A stretch of DNA of 64,000 nucleotides from positions 261,573 through 325,572 of the forward strand of contig JAKSZT010005175.1 in assembly GCA_026826555.1 (NCBI GenBank), given 5' to 3'. Positions 21,761-34,794 of this stretch are shown here, in pieces. Position numbers and translations under genes: made by a program. Position 1 is the stretch's first letter; every line of letters starts with the position of its first letter. Under the pieces are notes generated by a model, which was not told where the DNA came from, made no database searches, and saw only the letters and a list, made by a program, of their open reading frames with translations. Source of the DNA: Tolypeutes matacus. Taxonomy: Eukaryota > Chordata > Mammalia > Cingulata > Chlamyphoridae.

Positions 21761-23305
21761 TTTGAGTTAATTTTTGTATAAGGTGTGAGGTAGAAGTCCT
21801 CCTTTTTGCCGTTGGAGAGCCAGTTTCCCCAGAACCATTTGTTGAAGAGCTTATACTTTCCCAATAGATTGGACTTTACCATCTTGTGAAAAATCAGCTG
21901 GCCATGAATATGAGTGTTGATTTCTAAGCTCTCAATTCAATCCCACTGGTCTATATGTCTGTCCTTCTTCCAGTACAATGCTGTTTTGTCTGGTGTGGAA
22001 TTTTAGTAAGACTTAAGATCAGGAAGTGAGAGTCCTGTAATTTCATTCTCATTTTCAAGATGGCTTTAGCTGCTCAGGACTCTTTACTCTTCCATATAAA
22101 CTTGATTACTAGCTTTTCCATTTCTGCAAAAAAGACTGTTGGTATTTTGATTGGAATAGTGTTAAATCTCAGAATTGCTTTGGGTAGTAATGACATCTTA
22201 ATGATATGTAGTCTTCCAGTCCTTGAACAGAGAATGTCTTTCCATTCATTTAGGTCTTCTTTGACTTCTTTTAAAAACGTTTTGTAGTTTTTGGTGTACA
22301 AATCCTTAACCTCCTTGGTTAGATTTATTCCTAGATATTTTTTCTTTTAGTTGCTATTGTAAATGTAATTTTTTTCTTGTTTTTTTTTTCTTCCAATTGT
22401 TCATTGTACATAGAAATACTGCTGATTTTGGTATGTTGATGTACCCTGCCACCATGTTGAATTCATTTATTAGCTCAAGTAGTTTTGTTGTGGATTTTTC
22501 AGGATTTTCTGTATATAGGTTAATATTGTCTGCAAATAGGATAAGGCTTAATTTTTCTTTTCCAATGTGAATGCCTTTTAAAATTTTTGTTGTTGCCTAA
22601 TTGCTCTGGCAAGAATATCCTGTACAATGTTGAATAACAGTGGTGACAGTGGTCATCCTTGTCATGTTCCTGCCCTTAGAGGCAGAGTTTTCAGTATTTC
22701 ACCATTAAGTAAGATGCTACCTGTGGGCTTTTCATATACACGCTTTATCATATTGAGGAAGTTTCTTTCTATTCCTAGCACCGCGTTTTTATCAAGAAAG
22801 AGTGCTGTTGTTTGTGTTTGTTATATTCCTTCATTGCATCATTGAGATGATCATGTGTGTTGTTTTCTTCATTGCATTAATGTAGCTTATTACATTAATT
22901 GATTTTCTTATGTTGAACCAACCTTGCATACCAGGGAGAAATCCCACTTGATCATGGTGTATAATTCTTTTAAAATGTTGTTGAATTTGGTTTCGTAGTA
23001 CTTTGTTGAAGATTGTTGTATCTGTATTCATAAGAGATATTGGTCTGTAGTTTTCTTTTCTTTTGGTATCTTTATCTGGTTTTTGAATGAAAGTGATGTT
23101 GGCCTCATGGAATGAGTTAGGAAGTGTTCTTCCTTTTAATTTTTGGTAGTATTTGAAAAGAACTGGAGTTAAGCCTTCATGGAATGTTGGTAGACATCCC
23201 CTGTGAAGCCATCTGGACAGCATATAGTTGGGTCATACTCCTTATCCTTTCTGCCAGTCTTTCCCTATGGGCTGGAGAGTTTAACCCATTTACATTTAAA
23301 GTATG
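21761..23305 (-). mobile_element. Antisense L1 ORF2 fragment with internal deletion
   Basis: The minus strand reads reverse transcriptase text in frame pieces: 22074-22301 (thumb region, [20 protein letters not shown]) and 22831-23223 (fingers/palm, [20 protein letters not shown]). Upstream of it, at about 23215-23290, comes the endonuclease start (antisense of LNSPAH-RLAERIRS-type text). The interval between the endonuclease start and the reverse transcriptase, over 1 kb in intact L1, is missing, so the copy is internally deleted. There is no poly(A) at its 3' side near 21761. Confidence 0.8.
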
Positions 23306-23705
23306 TTTTTTTTTTTAAAGTTTATATTTTATTGTTGGGGGTTGCTGGTGTTTTCAGAGAAAACTTTCAGAGGTAAGACTAGGTGTTTTCCTATTTTGAC
23401 AATCCTTAGGACATGAAGGACTTTCTGCTTTACATAATCATCAGTCTGCACATAATATTTTTTACAAAGGGAAGAGCAATAACTCATCTGTCACCTGAAC
23501 ATGACATTCTTATTGGCTCCCCTCTTAAAGGTATCCAAGCAGGATGCACACGCTTATGTCCAAATCACATGAATTTCTCAGGGCTCCCATCAAACTAGCT
23601 GCAGAGACAATGTTGGAAACCTACAGAGAAGAAGAGTTTTGCAGGACCAGCAGGGAAGGGATGATGCCTAAGTTTCTAAAACCCAACAAAAACTAGAAAA
23701 TAAGT
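23306..23705. other. Unassigned
   Basis: Apart from a T run at about 23309-23320 that continues the preceding L1, nothing coding or repetitive is recognised. Confidence 0.4.
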
Positions 23706-24186
23706 TGTTTTTTAGTTTCCTATTCTGCTCAAGCAAATAGCATGAAATAGGTTGGGTTAATCAATGGGAATTTATTCACTCACGGTTTGAGTTAGGGGAA
23801 AAGTCCAAATTTAGGCATCATCAAGGCAATGTTTTCTCCCTGAAGGTTGTGGCATTCTGGGGCTGACTTCTGGCAATACTTGGTCCTCAGTTTCTCACAT
23901 GGCAAGGCACATGGTGGTGGCATCTACTGGTCTCTCCCTTCTTTTCCAGGTCCCATTGATGTTCAGTTTCTGGCTTCTCTCTATGGCTTTCTCTCTCCAG
24001 CTGTTTCATTCTCTTACAAAAGATTCTTGTAATGGGATTAAGACCCATCCTGATTAAGGTGGGTCACACCTTAACTGAAGTAATCTCATCAAAAAGGTCC
24101 AATTTAAAATGGCCTCACACCAACAGGAATGGATTATGTTTAAGAAGATGTTTTTCTTTGGTGGACTGTTCCTAATCTCCACAACA
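23706..24186 (-). mobile_element. MaLR-like solo LTR, antisense
   Basis: Reading the minus strand, the element starts TGTTGTGGAG and ends GGAAACTAAAAAACA. Its internal words (CTTCTTAAACATAATCCATTCC, GATTACTTCAGTTAAGG, AGAAAGCCATAGAGAGAAGCCAG) match, in order, the sense element at 50018-50574. A polyadenylation-type AATAAATTCCC lies near the 3' side. Length and organisation fit an ERVL-MaLR-type solo LTR. Confidence 0.6.
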
Positions 24187-24189
24187 GTG

Positions 24190-25145
24190 TTTAACAAACA
24201 CTTGGATCTTTTAATCGAAAAGCAATAACAACAAAAAGTAGACACCATTTTCCAAGAGCTATCAGGAATTCAGAACCATATATACTTGTAGAAAAAATGA
24301 AGTACACATGAGATAAACTCTTTAATTTTGCACTGAAGCACTATATTGAACAAAAATTACACTAGCTTAAATAAGGGTTCCTGACTTTACTTACTGTTAA
24401 ATGAGTTCCTCACTTTAACTACTTTTGGATTCTTTAATGTTATACGTCTCAAGTTCCAACATTTCAACATATTTTACGTGGAGACTGCAAGGTCAGTGGA
24501 ACCCCAAACTCAACGTGGAGAGCAGTGGATTGTGTCCATTAAAGCTAGTTCAGAAAACCATGCTGAGGTACTTTATCTATAGGAAAGAATGAGATCCCTC
24601 AAGGATCCCAAGGAAATCCTGTAATTTAAAACCACAGGGTGAAATAGCCTGATAAAGAAAAATCTCTGACACGTGCAATATTTACTCACTCTCATGTTTG
24701 TATGATCAGGCAGCTTCCAGGATGCCCAGAGAATGTGGAGCCAGGAAGGTAGAACAGAATATCAAATGTGTTGTCTCTAGAAATGCATTGGTCACTAGAA
24801 AGGCAGGGCCAGAGACAGAGCAACCTGAGAAGAGAAGGCAGGAAAGTGTTCAGGTACAGGCCAAGAGGTTGCCGCATATAAGGAGGAAGTGGGGTGGTAG
24901 TTCCAGGAGCAGTAGGCAGAGGAGAATGAGGGCTCCATCTACTTCCCAGACCACTCCTCTTTGGTTCCTGCCTTGGCAACCTGGCATTATAGGCCCTCTC
25001 CCTCACCAAGTACCCAGCCTTCATCCCTGGCTCATCACAGAGGACCACTGCATCATCCCATTCTTAGACAGACACCTACCCCACCTGCTTCTATGCCCCC
25101 AAAGCAAGTTCTCTCTGGAACCTTCACAGCTGTTACTGTAAATTG
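24190..25145. other. Unassigned sequence, no gene recognised
   Basis: Overlapping frames of 147 codons (24698-25141, plus) and 118 codons (24692-25048, minus) exist in a moderately GC-rich patch, but neither shows a family motif. A CATATAAGG box at about 24876 could be TATA-like. The patch could be a decayed LTR or unique sequence. Confidence 0.3.
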
Positions 25146-25149
25146 ACTT

Positions 25150-26115
25150 TTTTTTTTTTTTCTCCTTTTCAGATTGTTCATTTGTTGTGTATAGAAACAC
25201 TACTCCTTTGGGGATTGATTTTCTACTCTACTCATTTTAGAATTCTTTTATAAAATATTTCTAGTAGCTTTGTTGTAGAATTTTGAGGATTTTCTGTACA
25301 TAGGATCATATCACCTGCAAAAGGGGAAGATTTTCTTCCTCCTTTTTAATTTGGAGGCTTTTCATTTCTTTTTGTTGTCTAATTGCTCTGGCTGGAATTT
25401 TCATTACAAGTTGTATGATAGTAGTGACAATAGGCACCCTTGTCTTATTCCTGATCTTTGAAGGAAAACTTTTATTTTTCACCATTAAGTATTACGCAAG
25501 CTGTGCATTTTTCATATATATCCCTTATCATTTTGAAGAAGTTTCTTTCTATTCCCAGTTTTTTAAGTGTTTTCTTTCAAGAAGCTGTGCTGGATTTTGT
25601 CAAATGTCTTTTCTGCATCAATTGAGATGATGGTGGTTATTTTATTTTTTCTGTTAAAGTAGTGTATTACATTCATTAGTGTTCTTAGGTTACATCACCC
25701 TTGCATGCCTGGAATAAATGCCATTTGATCATGGTGAATAATTCCTTTAATATGTACTTGGATTGGTTTTGCTAGTTTTTGTTGAGGATTTTTTAATCTT
25801 TATTTAAAAGGTATATTCATCTGTAATTTCCTCTTATTGTGATATCTTTATCTGGCTTTGGTATGAGGGTGATATAGTCCTAATACAATTACTTAGGGAG
25901 AGTTCCTTCTTCTTCACTTTTGGAAGAATTTAAGAAAGATTGTTGTTAATTCTTCTTGGAATGTTTTGTAAAATTCTTCTGTGAAGCCATCTGGTCCTGG
26001 ACTATGATTTGTTGGAAGATTACTACTGATTCCATATTTTCACTAGTTGTTTTGTTGAGATTTTCTATTTCTTCTTGAATCAGGAAAGGTTGTTTCCACA
26101 AATTTTGTTAGCAGA
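25150..26115 (-). mobile_element. L1 ORF2 reverse transcriptase fragment, antisense
   Basis: The minus strand gives decayed reverse transcriptase text from the FADD neighbourhood (about 25310) back to the fingers region (about 25990), ending near 26115. Antisense phrases such as ATTGAGATGATGGTGG and AATAAATGCCATTTGATCATGG are diagnostic. There is no open frame. Confidence 0.8.
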
Positions 26116-26345
26116 AATGGAATCCCAACAGCCTTCTCTGTTGAAATGAAAAGGCAATTATCAAATTTATGTGACCTCCAGGGAAAAAGATGGAGTAGAG
26201 AGCTCCAGGATTCAGTCCTTCCACCAAAACAACTATTAAACAGGTTTAAAGAGTCTGAAACAACTCTATTGGAATTTCAGAGGCCAGAAAATCATGGTAC
26301 AGCATCCAGGGAAGAGCAGGAGGAAAAGGCTGATAAACTACATTA
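26116..26345 (+). mobile_element. Sense L1 scraps: RT bit joined to 5' UTR
   Basis: 26116-26165 reads as sense ORF2 (EKAIIKF-like words). At about 26175 it switches to an L1 5'-UTR-like sequence (AAAAAGATGGAGTAGAGAGC, CCACCAAAACAACTATTAAA). These are probably two small L1 pieces side by side. Confidence 0.5.
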
Positions 26346-26544
26346 AAATATAGTAAATTGCTCTCTCTGCATGGCAGCTACCAGTGTCCATTACCCCATC
26401 TCACATAAGGCCTCCTTGTGGTCAAAACCCTTTCTAGCTTGCTGGTGACAGAAAGAGACATAAAAACCTTCTTCCCCAAGAACAGTGGTGGGCATGGCCA
26501 ATCACTGATAATGGTGTTTATACATATACATATATATGATTTTA

Positions 26545-27345
26545 TTAGCGCTGTTATGAACTTACAGAACAATCATGCATAATGTGCAGAATTCCCATTC
26601 ATCACCCCATTCACCAGAACCTTACACTGTTGTGCAACATTTCTTATAGATTATGAAAGAACAACTTCAGACTATTATCACTAACTATGGTCTCGAGTGT
26701 ACATTTGATACATTTTTTTTCAATTCCACCAACAGATTATTTAACACAGTACCTTCTTTGACATTGATACAAAAATATTACAACATTAGTGTTAACTATA
26801 TTCCATAAGTTACATTAATTGTATATTTTCCATGCATGTCCATATTCTAACCATGTTGTAATAGTGATGTAAACTTGTTTAAGTTCATAGAAGAACATTT
26901 TTGTATTTGTACTATTAACCACAATCCTCACCCTCCTGTGGATTCACTATGTTATTCAGTCTCTAGATTATTCTCCAGCTTTCTTTCTGTTGACATTTAT
27001 ATACCTAGACTGTCCTTTTTTACCACAATCCTATTTATAAATGAGCTGTGCTAGTTATACTCACTATAATGTGTTACCATCGACTCTATCCATTTCCACA
27101 ATTTTACAGTCAAGCTAATCAAAAATTCTACATATATTAAGCATCAGGACCCCTTCTCCTAGTACCCTATTCTCTAGGTATTAACTCCACATGTTTATTC
27201 TTTGTATTTAGTTCATATTAGTAAGACCATGCAATACTTGTCCTTTGGTGTTTGGCTTATTTCACTTAGCATAATATCTTCAAGGTTCATCCATGTTATC
27301 ATATGCGTCCCAATTTCACTTCTTCTTACAAAAGCAGAATATTCC
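26545..27345 (-). mobile_element. L1 3' UTR and ORF2 end, antisense
   Basis: This is typical antisense L1 3' UTR (GAACAATCATGCATAATGTG, CACTGTTGTGCAACATTTC) followed by the antisense ORF2 C-terminal region at about 27215-27345. It stops abruptly at about 27345, where sense L1 begins. Confidence 0.75.
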
Positions 27346-29050
27346 AGATTACATAAATACTTCAATTTAATAAAAAAAAAGATAATACAATTTAAAAATG
27401 CACAAGAGATTCTAACAGACATTTCTCCAAAGATGATATAAATGATCAGAAAACACAGGAAAATATGCTCATCTTTAGTAATCAGGGAAATGCAAATGAA
27501 AACCACAACAATATACCATTTCACACCCATTGGAATGGCTGCAATTACAAAAAAAAAAAGGAAAATAACAAGTGTTGGGGAGGATGCGGAGAAATAGGGA
27601 CACTCATTCATTGCTGATGGCAATGTAAAATGGTGCAGCCACTATGGAAGACAGTTTGCTGGTTCCTCGGAAAACTAAGTATAGATCTACCACTATGATC
27701 CAGCAATCCCACTAATAAGTATATCCCCAAAAATAATTGAAAGCAGAGACTTGAACAGATATTTGCACACTGATGTTCATAGCAGCATTATTCACAATTG
27801 CCAAAAAATGGAAGCAACTCAAGTTTCCAATGACCAATGAATGGATAAATGTGGTACATACATGAAGACATCATGTTGAGAAAAATAAGCTAGACACAAA
27901 AGGACAAATATTGAATGATCTCACTTACTTGAAACCATTAGAATAAGCACACTCAGAGTCAGAATCTAGAATATGGGTTACCAGGAGATGGGGTAGGCAT
28001 AGGGAATGTATATAGAAGAAGCACTGTCATCACTTTCAGTCCATTGAACACTCTGCATGGAGAGAGGATACTCATTCAATGTTTTTTAACAACAAAAATA
28101 AAAAAAATACGAGCAATAATAATGATGAAAACAACAAACATGGTGGTTACAATAATAATAATATTCATAATAAACCTAAGGTGAGGAGAGATTTGAATTC
28201 AGATGCTTTCAGTGATTTATCCTGGGTGGATACCATGCCTCAGGGTACTTTGGAGGCCCTATTATAATTATTGTAACTACAAAGAAAATATCAGAAAATA
28301 TGCAACCACACAGGGACAGAAATTAGAGTAGAGGTTACTTGGAGCAGGAGGGGAGGAGGACTGGGTGATGAGTTAATACATAATGGCTGTATGATTTCTC
28401 CTTGGGGAGATGGGAAGCTTTTAGGAATGGAAGGTGGTGAGGGTCCTGTAGCATTGTGAAAAGGAGTAATCTCCCTGTGGTATTCTTGGGAGTGGTTTCA
28501 ATGGGAAAGTTTCTGTTGTAGATATGTTTCTCCAATTGGAAAAGAAGAATGAGCAACTAAAGATACAATGATAACTAAATACAATACATGACCCAGACAG
28601 GATCTATAAATGCCAAAAGAAAAGTCTGAAAAGGATACTATTGAGACCTATGAAAATTTGAAATACAGATTGTAAGCCTTATATCCCTGTTAATTTGCTG
28701 GAAGTTGATAGCTGAACTTAAGGTGGTTGCCTAATTGAATATTTTTGTTTTTAGGAAATGCAGGTAGAGATATTCATTCCTCAAAGACAAAGATGTATGC
28801 GATCAACACTTATATGTTCAGGAAATAAATTGCTAAAGAGATAAAGCCTGAAAGGGACATATATTGCATGATTTTACTTACATAAGGTAGTTAGAATATG
28901 TAAATTGATGGAGAGAGGATGTAGAGTGCAAGTTACCAGGGCCAGGGGGAGGGGGCATGGGGCATCAGTGTGTAATGGGTATAGAGTTTCTGTTTAGGGT
29001 GATGGGAAGGTTCAGGATGGAGCTGAGGGTAGTACAACATTGTGAATGTG
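27346..29050 (+). mobile_element. L1 ORF2 C terminus and 3' UTR, sense
   Basis: The sense C-terminal zinc-knuckle region of ORF2 is readable from about 27400 to 27900 (GENAEK-type words; CSHSL-type words are decayed). After it come 3' UTR modules with the AACATTGTGAATGTGATTAA phrase near 29035 and the ACAATGATAACTAAATACAA stretch near 28568. More than one 3' UTR module seems present (near 27960-28560 and 28800-29045). 5' truncated; no frame survives. Confidence 0.65.
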
Positions 29051-29929
29051 ATTAATCTTCTTGAATGAAAAAACGACAGAAGATGTAAACAAAATCAGAA
29101 ATGAAATGGGTGAAGTTATGACTTACCCCACAGAAATAAAAAGGATCATAAGAGGATATTGAGAAACTGTATGCCAACAAACTAGACAACATAGATGAAA
29201 TGGACAAATTCTTAGAAATGCACAAACAACCTACACTGATGCTACAATAAATACCAGAACTCAACAAACCAATCACATTTAAAGATGAATCAGCCATCAA
29301 AAAATCCCCCAACAAAGACAAGTCCAGGACCAGATGGCTTCACAGGTGAATTCTACCAAGCATTTCTTGGAAAATTGACACAGTCCTGTTTAAACTCTTC
29401 CAAAAAATTGCTGAGGAGGAAAAATTACACAACACATGTTATGAACCCAATATCACCCTAATACCAAAGTCAGATAAAGACACTATAAAAAAAATTATAG
29501 ACCAATATCTCAAATGAACATAAATGCAAAAATTCTCAACAACATACTTGCAAATAGAATCCAACAGCATATCAAAAGGCTTATACACCACGACCAAGTG
29601 GGATTTATTCCTGGTAAGGAAGGGTGGTTCAATATAAGATAGTCAATTAATGTAATACACCACACTAAAAAACTGAAGGGAAAAAGCCTACATGATCATT
29701 TCTACTGATGAAGAAAAGGCATCTGACAAAATCCAATATCCTTTCTTGATAAAAACACTTCAGAAGACAGGAACAGAAGGAAAATTCCTCAGTATGATAA
29801 ATGACATATATGAAAAACCCAGAGCCAACATCATACTCAATTTGGAAAGACAGGAAGAAGACAAGGATACCCACTGTCACCACTGTTATTCAACATTGTG
29901 TTAGGCGTTCTAGCTAGAGCAATTAAACA

Positions 29930-29957
29930 TGCACGCACGCGCACACACACACACGAG
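29930..29957. repeat. CA-type microsatellite
   Basis: A short (CA)n run with CG interruptions (GCACGCACGCGCACACAC) lies inside the L1. Confidence 0.9.
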
Positions 29958-29996
29958 GCATACAGATAGGAAAAGAGGAAGTAAAACTCTCATTAT

Positions 29997-30180
29997 TGGA
30001 ACTGATGTATCTCAAATGGTTCAGTGTCTGCTTCCTATGTATGAAATCTTGGGTTCAATCCCTGGTACCTCCTAAAACAAAAACAAAACCAAACAAACAA
30101 AAAGTGCACACAAACAAAAAACAGGCAGTCATGTCCAAGGAGTTATCACCACAAATTAAACAAATAGCCCAGTGACTGGA
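29997..30180 (+). mobile_element. DAS-type SINE inserted in L1 ORF2
   Basis: The tRNA-like head at about 29999-30070 (GAACTGATGTATCTCAAATGG, B box GGGTTCAATCCC) is followed by a CAAA-rich tail. Compared with the sister L1 at 7740-7790, about 180 bp are extra here, which brackets the insertion. Confidence 0.75.
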
Positions 30181-32755
30181 TCTCTGAAATGTCTATGACA
30201 AAGTTACCTGAACTAAAGTTCAGCAAAAGTGGCAGGACCCAAGATCAACACACAGAAATCAATAATGCTTCTATACACTAGTACTGAACAATCTCACGAG
30301 GATATCAAGGGAAAAAAATCCATTTACAATAGCAATAAAAAGACTCAAATACATAGGAAACAATTTAACCAAGGAACTACAGGAACTATATTCAGAAAAC
30401 TATAAAACAATGCTAAAAGAAATCAATGAAGGCCTAAAGAAATGGAAAGACATTCTGTGTTCATGGATTGGAAGACTAAATATTGTGAAGATGTCAATCC
30501 TACCCAAACTGATTTATAGATTCAATGCAATACCAATCAAAATTCCAACAGCCTACTTTACAGAAGTAGAAAAGGCAATTACCAAATTCATTTGGAAGGG
30601 AAAGTGCACCAAAATGGCCAAAAGCATCCTAAAAAAGAAGAGCAACATGAGAAGAATTTCATTGCCTGACCTTGAAACATATTACAAAGCTACAGTGATC
30701 AAAACAACATGGTACTGGCATAAAGATAGATATGTGGATCAGTGGAGTAGAATTGAGAGTCCAGAAATAAACCCTCACCTCTACAGCCAACTGATTTTTG
30801 ACAAACCTACCAAGTCCAAATTAACAGGACAAAACAGTCTCTTCAACAAATGGTGCTGGGAGAATTGGATATCCATAACCAAAAGCATGGAAACAGACCC
30901 CTATCTCTCTCCCAACACAAGAATGAACTCAAAAATGGATCAAAGACATAAATATAAAAGCCAGGGCCATTAAACTACTAGAAAAAAATGTAGGGAAGCA
31001 ATTTAAAGGTCTTGTGGTAGGTGGTGGTTTCTTGGACCTTACACCCAAAGTACACACAACAAAAGAAAATATAGATAAATGGGACCTCCTCAAAATTAAA
31101 CATTTTTGCACCTCAAAGGACTTTGTGAAGATGGTGAAAAGGCAGCCAACTCAATGGGAGAAAATATTTGGGAATCACATATCTCCTAAGGGTTTAATAT
31201 CATGATATAAAAAGAGATGCTACAACTTAACAGTAAAAAGACAAATTACCTGATTTAAAAATGGGCCAAAGCCTTGAATAGACATTTGTCCAAAGAAGAA
31301 ATACAAATAGCAAAAAAAAAAAAAAAAAACATGAAAAAACGTTCAATGTTACTAGTGATTAGGGAAATGCAAATGAAAGCTAAAATGATATATCATTTCA
31401 CACCTATTACAATAGCCATTAACAAAAAGACAGAAAACTACAAGTGTTGTAGAGGATGTGGATAAATAGGGACACTAATTCACTGTTGGTGGGAATGTAG
31501 AAAGGTACAGCCACTGTGGAGGACTAGTTAGTGTTTCCTAGGAAAGTTAAATATAAATCTACCATGTGACCTGGCAATACTGCCAGTAGGTGTGTATCCA
31601 GAGGAACTGAGAGCAGTGACACAAACAGACCCAGGTGTCCATCAACTGATGAATGGATAAACAAACTGCAGTATAAACACACAATAGAATATTACGCAGT
31701 TGTATGAAGAAATGAAGTTGTAAAACATATGAAAAAATGGATGAACCTGGAGGACATTATGTTGAGTGAAGCAAGCCAGACACAAAGAACAAATACAGTA
31801 TGATTGTACTATTATTATGAACTAGACATATTGTATAATCTTATGGAGTTAATAACTTCAATATAGGTCATCAGAAAATAGAATGAGGCTAGAGAATGGA
31901 AAGCTGAGGGTTAGCCAGTATAGAATTGGTAAAAAAAGGTGTGTGTTAATTTTTTGAAATGAATAGAAAAGATGAAAGCACATCATAGTGTGGGTAACGA
32001 ACAGTGTTATCATATGGGTATGACATTGGGTGAAAGAGAAAGTCTAAGATTATGTAAATTACTAATAGGAAAGCTAAAAATGTAACATGGGACTGTATAG
32101 CATAGTAAAACTAAATGTGAAAGATGAATGAGGGTGATACTGCATATGTAAGACTGTTTTTCTTTGAAACTGAACAAATGTATGTTAATGTGACAAGATG
32201 TTAATATCAGAAAAAACAGTAATACAACATATTGTATGAATCCATTTATTTAATGTGTAAATAGAAATCAATTTATAAAGATGAAATTCGATTAGTGGTT
32301 ATGTCGGGGTGTGGATTGATAGAGGGATTGAGATGTGCCTGCTAAGGGGTCTGGGGTTTTTCTTTTTGGGGTAATGAAATTGTTCTGAAAATTATTTGGT
32401 AATGAATGCACAGCATTGTGATTATACTAAAAGCCACTGATTATCCACTTTGGATATATTGTATGGTATGTGACTATATCTCAATAAAACTGCTTTAAAA
32501 TAAATTAATTAATAAGCAGAAATAGCCAGAAATAGCAGCAGTGTGCAGCAGTGGAAGTGTAGAGAGATTAAGAGGTGATGAATTTTTTGTCTGTTTTTTA
32601 TTATTATTATTGAAATGATGAAAATGCTCTAATAATGAACAAACTGATGAATGAACAACTATGTAATTATACCTAATACCATTGATTGTATACTTTGGAT
32701 GGATTGTATGCTTTACTAAAATGTATCAATAAAGTTGATTTTTATTAAAAAATTT

Positions 32756-33100
32756 CACGTCATTCCATTAAGAATGGCATATTTCACTGTATTTCAATTT
32801 TACTTCAATTTAAAGATACAATAAAAGCAATAAGATAAATAAATAAATAAATAAATCATGGTGGTTCTGTCCAAATTCTTTTAATGGTGTTTGCAGGGGC
32901 TTCTTCTTCCACCCAGTTCAGTAGAGGAAGCCCTGTAGGTGGAACCGTCTGGGTGGTGGTGCAATGAAGCATTCACTAGAAATGAATAATAAATAAATAA
33001 ATAAATGTATATACACATATACATATATGTATACATATAAAAAAGTATATATATATATGCAATTATCTTTTTATGTAATATTTATCATTTTGAACATATT
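32756..33100. repeat. Simple-repeat-rich stretch
   Basis: (AAAT)n runs lie at about 32836-32856 and 32987-33005, and TA/CATA-rich sequence at 33006-33060. Between them (32856-32895) is a 40-bp word that recurs at 35211-35250 with about three mismatches. Confidence 0.75.
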
Positions 33101-33875
33101 TAATAGATTTTGTTTGTTTTCCTATGTTCACCTGCATTTTTTTCTATTTATTCAGTGCATGTGCTTGTTCTCCATCATACATACATAACTGGCTAAGTTC
33201 ATTCTCTAGAAGACAAGACCAGGAAAAGCCAGCACTAATGAGAGTTGTCCACAGTTTTGTCTAAATGCACATCCAAGAGAGATAAGCCACTTGAAGGGTA
33301 GGAGCAGAGATCTGACAAAGCAGAGCCCAACTTAGTTCCAGTTCCAAATACAAGAATTAAGGTCTGTAGGGCTGTGTAAAATGGGGAGACTGGCTATATC
33401 TCTAGGGTTCTCCTTCCATGCTTTCAAGTTTACAGATGCAGGAAAATGTCCTTGTATAAACCACACATCCCCAGCTTCTACCTTGTGTATGAGGGTGAGC
33501 ACACACCCTAATCCCACAGTTTCATATCAGGGAAAGACAGACATTCCCAGAAAATTCCCAAGAACTGAACCTAATTGCAAGATCTGCATGAATCCAAGCC
33601 TATAGGGAGCAGACCCAGGTACTAATAAGCCTTGCAGAGCTGTGGATTCACCCATTGATCACATACATGTCCACAAACAGAGCATCCTCAGAAGGGAGAC
33701 CCAGAAGGGTCAGGTCCTGTGATGATCCACTCTATCACAACCACCTATAAGACAAAAGGATGGTATTTGGTGAGCCAACTGGTAATGACAGCCTGATTGT
33801 GAAATGAGGCAGGAAGGATAGGGGATGGTTCAGTGGAGGGGCCATCCCGGTTCATACTGGGAGATCATTACAGGG
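33100..33875. other. Unassigned sequence
   Basis: No gene and no recognisable repeat. The longest frames (61-74 codons) have no motif. Confidence 0.45.
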
Positions 33876-33879
33876 ACTC

Positions 33880-34790
33880 AATGAGTACCTCAGTGATGAG
33901 GGGACATTTGAGCAGTGACTAGAGGGAATGAGGGAGAGAACCATGTGGGTATCAGGGAGCAGGAATTCAAGGCAAAGAGAGGGGTGAGTGAGGCAGGGGT
34001 ATACTTTGCACACTTCAGGAGTGGAAAGAAGGGGCGTGAGATCAGATGGTTACACAAGGTCAGATAGGTAGGACTTTGTGGATGATTTTACATTTTGGCT
34101 CTTATTCTGATGAGTGAGAAAGGTATCAGCGTGTTTGATAGGAGAAAAGACTTGAGTGGTTACTCTGGCATTCAGGGAAGAACTGCATGAAGGGATGAGG
34201 TTGGGAGCAGCATGGCTAGGAGGAAACCACAGTAATCTTTTCAATACATGATGGTGGCTCAGGCCAGAGTAGAAAAGAGGTAGTCAGAGAAGTGCTCAAA
34301 TGTGCACATGGTCTGAAGCTAGAGAAGGAGATGTGATAGAGAAAAAGAGAGAAGTCAGGAATGATGGCAAAGCTCTGGTCTGAACACCTGTCAGGATGTA
34401 GTTGCTGCACATGCATAAAGAGGGAGATTCAAAAGAAAGAAGTTTGGGGAGACAATTCTAAGCATCTATTATGACCCTTTACACACCCACATGGAACTAT
34501 AATAGCAATAACTGGGAAAATGAGCTGCAGAGAAAAGTTTGGATGGATACATAAAATTAGAAATCATGGCAGTGTAAATGGTGTTTAAAGCCAAGATACT
34601 GGATGAGATCAGCAGAAGATGAGATGCTGAGCACAAAAAGTGATGTAAGGACTGAGCCCTGGTACAAAACTAATATAAACCAGCAAAGTACACAGAAAAG
34701 GCAAAAACTGATTTAAAAATAAACAGGAGAATGTGATGAACCAGAAGCTAAGTGGTGGAAGCAATTCAAAGACAGAGAAATCAACTGATA
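33880..34790 (-). mobile_element. L2 (CR1-type LINE) fragment, antisense
   Basis: The plus strand follows the antisense L2 order: a GTGTTTGATAGGAG to ACTCTGGCATTC stretch (34126-34170), AACCACAGTAATC, a GATGGTGGCTCAGGCCAGAG block (34251-34270), and finally GGTGTTTAAAGCCAAGATAC, GGATGAGATCAGC and ACTGAGCCCTGG (34577-34660), which is the reverse of the RT YADD and PQGSVLG region. It is strongly diverged. Confidence 0.75.
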
Positions 34791-34794
34791 ATTG

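Larger units (their letters stand above)
29080..31830 (+). pseudogene. L1 ORF2 reverse transcriptase and C terminus, broken
   Basis: Readable pieces in order are: the linker before the RT domain (from 29080); RT fingers and palm (DQVGFIPG at about 29590; [21 protein letters not shown] at 29697-29760; ANIILNLE at 29830); then, after a SINE that disrupts the FADD region, a continuous frame at 30410-30973 of 187 codons (thumb and connection: [40 protein letters not shown]). The C-terminal Cys-rich region is decayed near 31440-31490 (KCCRGCG then stop). Stops and frameshifts separate the pieces, and the catalytic Asp pair is not readable. It is non-functional. Confidence 0.85.
29073..32755 (+). 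mobile_element. 5'-truncated sense L1 of 3.7 kb
   Basis: This begins within ORF2, upstream of the reverse transcriptase, and runs to an A-rich 3' end at 32755 after a 900-bp 3' UTR with two tail modules (near 32400-32500 and 32580-32750). It is the best preserved sense L1 in the first half of the window. A DAS-type SINE with tail (about 29997-30180) and a CA microsatellite (29930-29957) are inserted near the FADD region. Confidence 0.85.

Noticed and set aside
24698..25141. 147-codon plus-strand frame
   Set aside because: No motif, no splice context, and an overlapping 118-codon frame on the other strand; treated as chance.
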